From Niebla homalea (lineage: Eukaryota > Ascomycota > Lecanoromycetes > Lecanorales > Ramalinaceae): a DNA stretch of 64,000 nucleotides. This document shows positions 59,541 through 64,000 of the stretch, piece by piece; the first letter of the stretch is position 1; each line of letters starts with the position of its first letter. The DNA is taken from positions 310,001-374,000 of the forward strand of contig JAHGAU010000001.1 in assembly GCA_019925105.1 (NCBI GenBank), read 5' to 3'. The notes beneath the pieces are model-generated. The model did not search any database. It saw only the letters and a list, made by a program, of their open reading frames with translations, and was not told the origin of the DNA. The translations under genes were made by a program, and so were the position numbers.

Positions 59541-62500
59541 AATTATAAATACGAGAGAATGATGGCGACGAACAAAGGGACCCTAGAGGTCCAAAACGAT
59601 GAATATACGTATAGCTCTCGTAATAGTAAAGAAAATATATTAAGTACGATAAATAGAAATAACGTAATAATTAAAAATAAAGTAATAAACGGGTAAGTAA
59701 TTTATATTAATAGAAACGGCGATAACGTATACGGGTAATATAATAATAATAAACCGGATAACGCTTAAAGTAAGTAAGGGAATTAAAATTAATAAAATAC
59801 TTATATTAAAACGCGTAAAACGCGTAATGATAATATGGAGATAATAAGTAAATAAAGGGGTAAAAAGGCCGGTATAATATTAACGGCGAAGGATATAAGT
59901 GAAAAGAAAAGGTAAGAAAACCGCGGTAAAAATATTATTAAGAATATATAAAAAAAAAAATAAGGTTAATAAGGAAGATAAGACCTTAAAAGATTAAAGG
60001 TAAAAGGCGGAGATAATATATCGCCTGGTAAATAAAAGCGAAAAAATAATAAAGGAAACAATAAAAGCCTTAAAAGGACTTTTTACGGTAAAGTGAAAGA
60101 ATATTACGTTAAAGACTTAATCGATATTACCGATTAAGCTAAAAAGTATAAAAGACTTTTATATGAAAATAGGGATAAAACTGGAGGAGGCAGAGCGGCT
60201 ATAAAGCTCTTAAGGAACGGTAACGAAAACGTTAATAAGGGGTAAAAACGGCGGTTTAAAATTAAGTATATAAAGTGAAAATATAAAGGCGATAGCCCTT
60301 TAAATAAGAAAAAACTAGATAATAAAAGTAATAAAAAGGATATTTACGGTAAAGAATAAGGGGATAACGGAAGAAAAGGCGGCCGTATTAAAGAAAACAA
60401 GGATAATAACGGTCCGTTTAATTAATAATAAGGAGAGGAATACGGCTATAAAGGTAAATCCGTTATAGTTAATAAAGGTTTTTAAAATAACGATAAAACC
60501 ATTAATAAAATAAATTATTACGGTACGTAAATTATAAAATAAATATATCCTCCTTAATATAGCGTCTTTAAAGGCGAAAGAAAGTTTAAAGAAGTTTAAA
60601 ACTTAAATTAATAAAGGAGAGTATAAGTTAATTAAGGTTTTAAGATAATTATTTACCGTTATAATAAATAAAATATATTTATCGCGTTTTAAGGAAACCA
60701 AAAAAAAGGCTATATTAAGGAATATAAAAAGGGAAAATATAATTTTTTACTTAAGGCTTAAGATCGTTAATTATAGGTTTCCACCGGTAATAAAAAAACT
60801 TAATTCCATAAAACGCGTAAAGAAATATTCTACCGTTATATTAAGCGTAACGTTAATAAAAATATATAACGATATCTTAATTAAAAAAATTACTGAAAAA
60901 GGATCTTTTAAGATAACTTAATTATAAGATAAAACGGTTAATATTTATTAATATTTTAAATATTAAAACTATAAATATATTATTATAAAGGATTTTAATA
61001 CTATAAAATATACGGTTTATATTAAAGGCTATGATACCTATAAGTATATAAAGTTAATAATTAAAAGGCTTATAAAGGGTACGCTTAAATACGTTATATA
61101 TAATAGGGAAAGATATTTAATATAAGATTCTAAGTATATAATAAGAATTAAAAAGATTAAACGTAAAAAAACCCGGATAACCGCGAAAATCTAATAATAT
61201 AATACGTATAAAATTAATTTAATAAGTTAATTAAAAATAGCCTTAAAATATAAACTTAGCCAATTAAATAATAAAAGGTAAATAACGGTAACGGATAAAA
61301 TAAAAAAAAGAAAGCTCCTTATAATCCCGATTTTAAAAGTTAGCCGTTTTACGTCTTTAATAATAGCCAGGAAAATATTAAGTTTAAAAACACTCGGCTT
61401 TAATAAGAAGTCTATAACTTAAACGGATATAAAAAAGGGAGCCTTTATAAAACTTAATATATAATATATTAACGTTTTTAAAAATAATATAATATAACGT
61501 TTATAATAAGGGAATTAAAATAATAATATTAATATTTAAATTTAAAGAAATTAAAAACGTTAACGTTATAATAATATAAGAATTACCGTATAACTTATAT
61601 ATATATTCGTTTATTAACTTAAGGGAGGGGTTTTACTTAGTTTTTAAGGGGGATAAAATAACCAGAATATGCTTCTTTATAAATAAGCGGCTTAATATAA
61701 ATAATTAAAATATTATTTATTATAATAAAAATTTTTATATACTCTATATTATAAGGGAAAAGGACTTAAAAAGCGACCTTAATATTTATAATATATATAA
61801 TCCGCTATTAACTAATAAAGAAAAATTTTTACGATACCGTTATTTAAAAAGGTTTTAATTACTTTAAGTAAATATATATTACTTAAAGACTTTAACCTAT
61901 ATTACTATATATAAAATAAAGAAAAACGTATAATAAATTATATTAAATCGGATAATTTATTAATAGTTACTGTTTAAGTTAATTTCTTATTATTAATATT
62001 ATAAAAGATTATTATATAAAAGAATCATAAATTTAAAATAATAATTAATTTAATTTTTAATACGGAAGGGGTTATTAATATAGTTATAATATATAAGTTA
62101 TAAAAGGATTTAAAATATAACTCAGATTATATATTAATATAAATAACTTTAAATTAAACCGTTAATATGACCCTATTATTACCGGTAAGGAGGGCGTGGA
62201 AAACAGTTAAGGAAATAGAGGTTTATATAAAAACGGAGGAGACGGTAATATAGTTCGCAGACCTCCTTTAATTAAATAATAAAAATTAAATTAACTTTAT
62301 AAAGTGAATAATAAAAATATTAAATAAGGTAATTAATAAGACTATTTTAATAATAAAACCCTCTTAAAGAATTAAAACCTATTAAAATAAAGGGTATATA
62401 ACTACGATTATAAAAGTAAAAAGGTTAATTAAGTAAACTTTTAAGTATAAAAATTAAAAGATATTTAATTAATTAATGGTTACTTAAAAGGAAAAAAAGA

Positions 62501-64000
62501 AAACTATTAAGAAAATTAAGTAAATATACTTTTAGTTTACGGTATATAATTTAATAATTTTACCTTATAGTATTTAAAAGCTAATAAAGTATAATAAAAA
62601 ATAAAATAGGAAATTAAAGTTTATCCTTAAACTCCCGCCTTTTAAAAAACCCGATAATATATTAATTAATACCTTTAACGGTAAGATTAAGGCCCTTAAA
62701 GGAGCATTTTTCCCCCCTTTATTAAAAGTTAACTTAAACGATATTAACGGCGTTACGTACTTTGACTTTATATTAATAAATAAAGTAATAATATAAGATA
62801 TAATAATTAAAGCGATTAATAAATTAAAGAAAAATAAAACCCCGGGATTAAATAAGATTCTTAATAGATTCCTAATAATAATAACCTTGCCGTTTAAGAA
62901 GGTTTTTATTTATTTTTTTAAGTATATTTTAACGTCGGCTATTACTTATATAAATTTAAGGAGATAAAAATAATTATCCTTAAAAAGCTTATTAAGCCGG
63001 ATTATTTTAAAATAAAGTTTTATAAACCTATTATACTCCTATATACGCTGGGGAAGACCTTAAAAACGGTAATAACGAAAATCCTTAATAACTATATAGA
63101 AAATTATAGACTTCTCCTTAATTAATAAATAAGAATAAAAAAAAGTTAATTAATAAAAATAGCCCTTAAAGGATTAATTAACAACATATATATAATATAA
63201 GGTTACGGGAAAAAGTATATTACGAATCTTCTTTCCTTCAATATTATAAATATTTTTAATAAAATAAACCATTAAAGATTACTATATAACTTAAAGAAAA
63301 AAAGGATATTATCCTTCTTAATTAAGTAGATAAAGAGTTTTTTAAGTAACTAAGTTACGTTAATTAACCTAAAATAGAAAATAAGCTTAATAAAGCCTAT
63401 TATAACCGGGATTCCATAAGGATTGTTTATTTTTTTTATATTATTTTTATTCTTTAACGGTTTATTAATCGAGGAACTTATTAAATTAAAATAAAAGGTT
63501 TAAGTTAAAAACTTTATTAATAATATTTATCTTTTAACCTATAATACTTTTATACGTATAAATTATCTGAAACTAAAATAGGCTTATAAAGTTTATTTTT
63601 AATAAATAAAAACCTATAAAACTTAATTTATATTATATAAATATAAATATATTTATATAATTAAAAGCCCGAGGTTATATAATATAATAATTATAATAAA
63701 CTTAAATAAAGTTACGGTAAAGCCGGATATTAATATTAAAGTCTTTAACCTTTAAATAAATAGGAAACTTAATTAAAAAAACTATATAAGAAAAATTTAA
63801 AAGAAAATAACTTTATAGGAAAAAGGCTTTATTTATTTCGTTATATTAATATAAGGAATTACGTTATAAAAGGCCCGGATTATTTACCAGGTTATAATAA
63901 AGTTAATTATAATATATATTCTAACTATTTAATATATACTTAAGGGTATTTTGGGATATAAAAAAAGAGTTTATTTAAATATTATAGAAAGTCCAGAATT
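59541..64000 (+). mobile_element. Tad1/LINE-like non-LTR retrotransposon, runs off the window
   Basis: Begins near a non-mutated patch (gatggcgacgaacaaaggg, about 59,560) that may be its 5' end. It contains a degraded first coding region (59,600-61,500), an endonuclease region (about 61,600-62,050, with a VCFFINKRLNI-like start and an LKDFNLYYY motif in the place of GDFNLHH) and a reverse transcriptase (62,800 to the end). No LTRs. It is truncated by the window edge. Confidence 0.85.
62800..64000 (+). pseudogene. LINE reverse transcriptase remnant
   Basis: The plus-strand frame reads INKLKKNKTPGLNKI (family pattern KAPGPDGI), FYKPIILLYTLGKTLKTVI (YRPI.LL.T.GK..E..), later KIKKGYYPS-type sequence, and near 63,405 TGIP.G followed by FFILFLFFNGLL (GIPQGSPLSPILFLFFN). 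These are the conserved steps of Tad1/Jockey-clade reverse transcriptases. Stops are RIP-type, and the C-terminal part lies beyond 64,000. Confidence 0.88.

Overview
The window is a stretch of a filamentous ascomycete (Pezizomycotina-type) nuclear genome made of two contrasting compartments. About four fifths (1-45,380 and 56,890-64,000) is extremely AT-rich and has the look of repeat-induced point mutation (RIP). CpA and its complement TpG are almost gone and replaced by TpA, while CpG, CpC and CpT survive, and every transposon reading frame is riddled with TAA/TAG stops. The rest (45,380-56,890) is a gene island of normal base composition, with short fungal introns (44-78 bp) and CTGAC/CTGAT branch sites. 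The species cannot be named from the sequence.

The left compartment can be read as a nested stack of retroelements. A minus-strand Copia remnant (Copia-2A, 1,476-9,329) contains a complete plus-strand Copia element (Copia-1, 3,637-9,230, TSD GTAAT). It is broken at 9,330 by a plus-strand Gypsy element (Gypsy-2beta, 9,330 to at least 29,657). Gypsy-2beta is in turn split by a small LTR element (10,023-11,398, TSD TTTAA), by a second copy of the same Copia family (Copia-2B, 11,593-25,319, minus), by a 550-bp inverted-repeat element (28,209-28,758), and by a Gypsy-3 LTR at 29,658. Copia-2B itself carries a 334-bp MITE (16,439-16,772, TA target site) and a minus-strand Gypsy element (Gypsy-1, 16,893-23,760, TSD AATAT). 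Inside Gypsy-3 lies a second copy of Gypsy-2 in opposite orientation (Gypsy-2alpha, 30,295-43,964). Gypsy-2alpha serves as a reference that shows several empty sites in Gypsy-2beta.

The gene island holds four recognisable genes. They are a CorA-like-domain membrane protein (46,471-48,375, minus, 5' end unresolved), a 951-residue protein with an active-looking kinase domain followed by a pseudokinase (49,317-52,218, plus), a ribokinase (53,653-54,753, plus), and a protein with an N-terminal helical domain and a canonical Ser/Thr kinase (54,940-56,589, minus, one unresolved frame change). Three of the four belong to families that are expanded in filamentous fungi and often found with NLR-like, self/non-self or immune-type signalling proteins. 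The ribokinase is ordinary metabolism. A small RIP-mutated transposon scrap sits in the ribokinase upstream region.

The right compartment begins at the island edge with a truncated plus-strand Gypsy element (Gypsy-4: reverse transcriptase, RNase H, integrase). It is interrupted by a solo LTR of the Gypsy-2 family (58,101-58,351, TSD GCGCT). It is followed by a plus-strand Tad1/LINE-like non-LTR element that runs off the end of the window.
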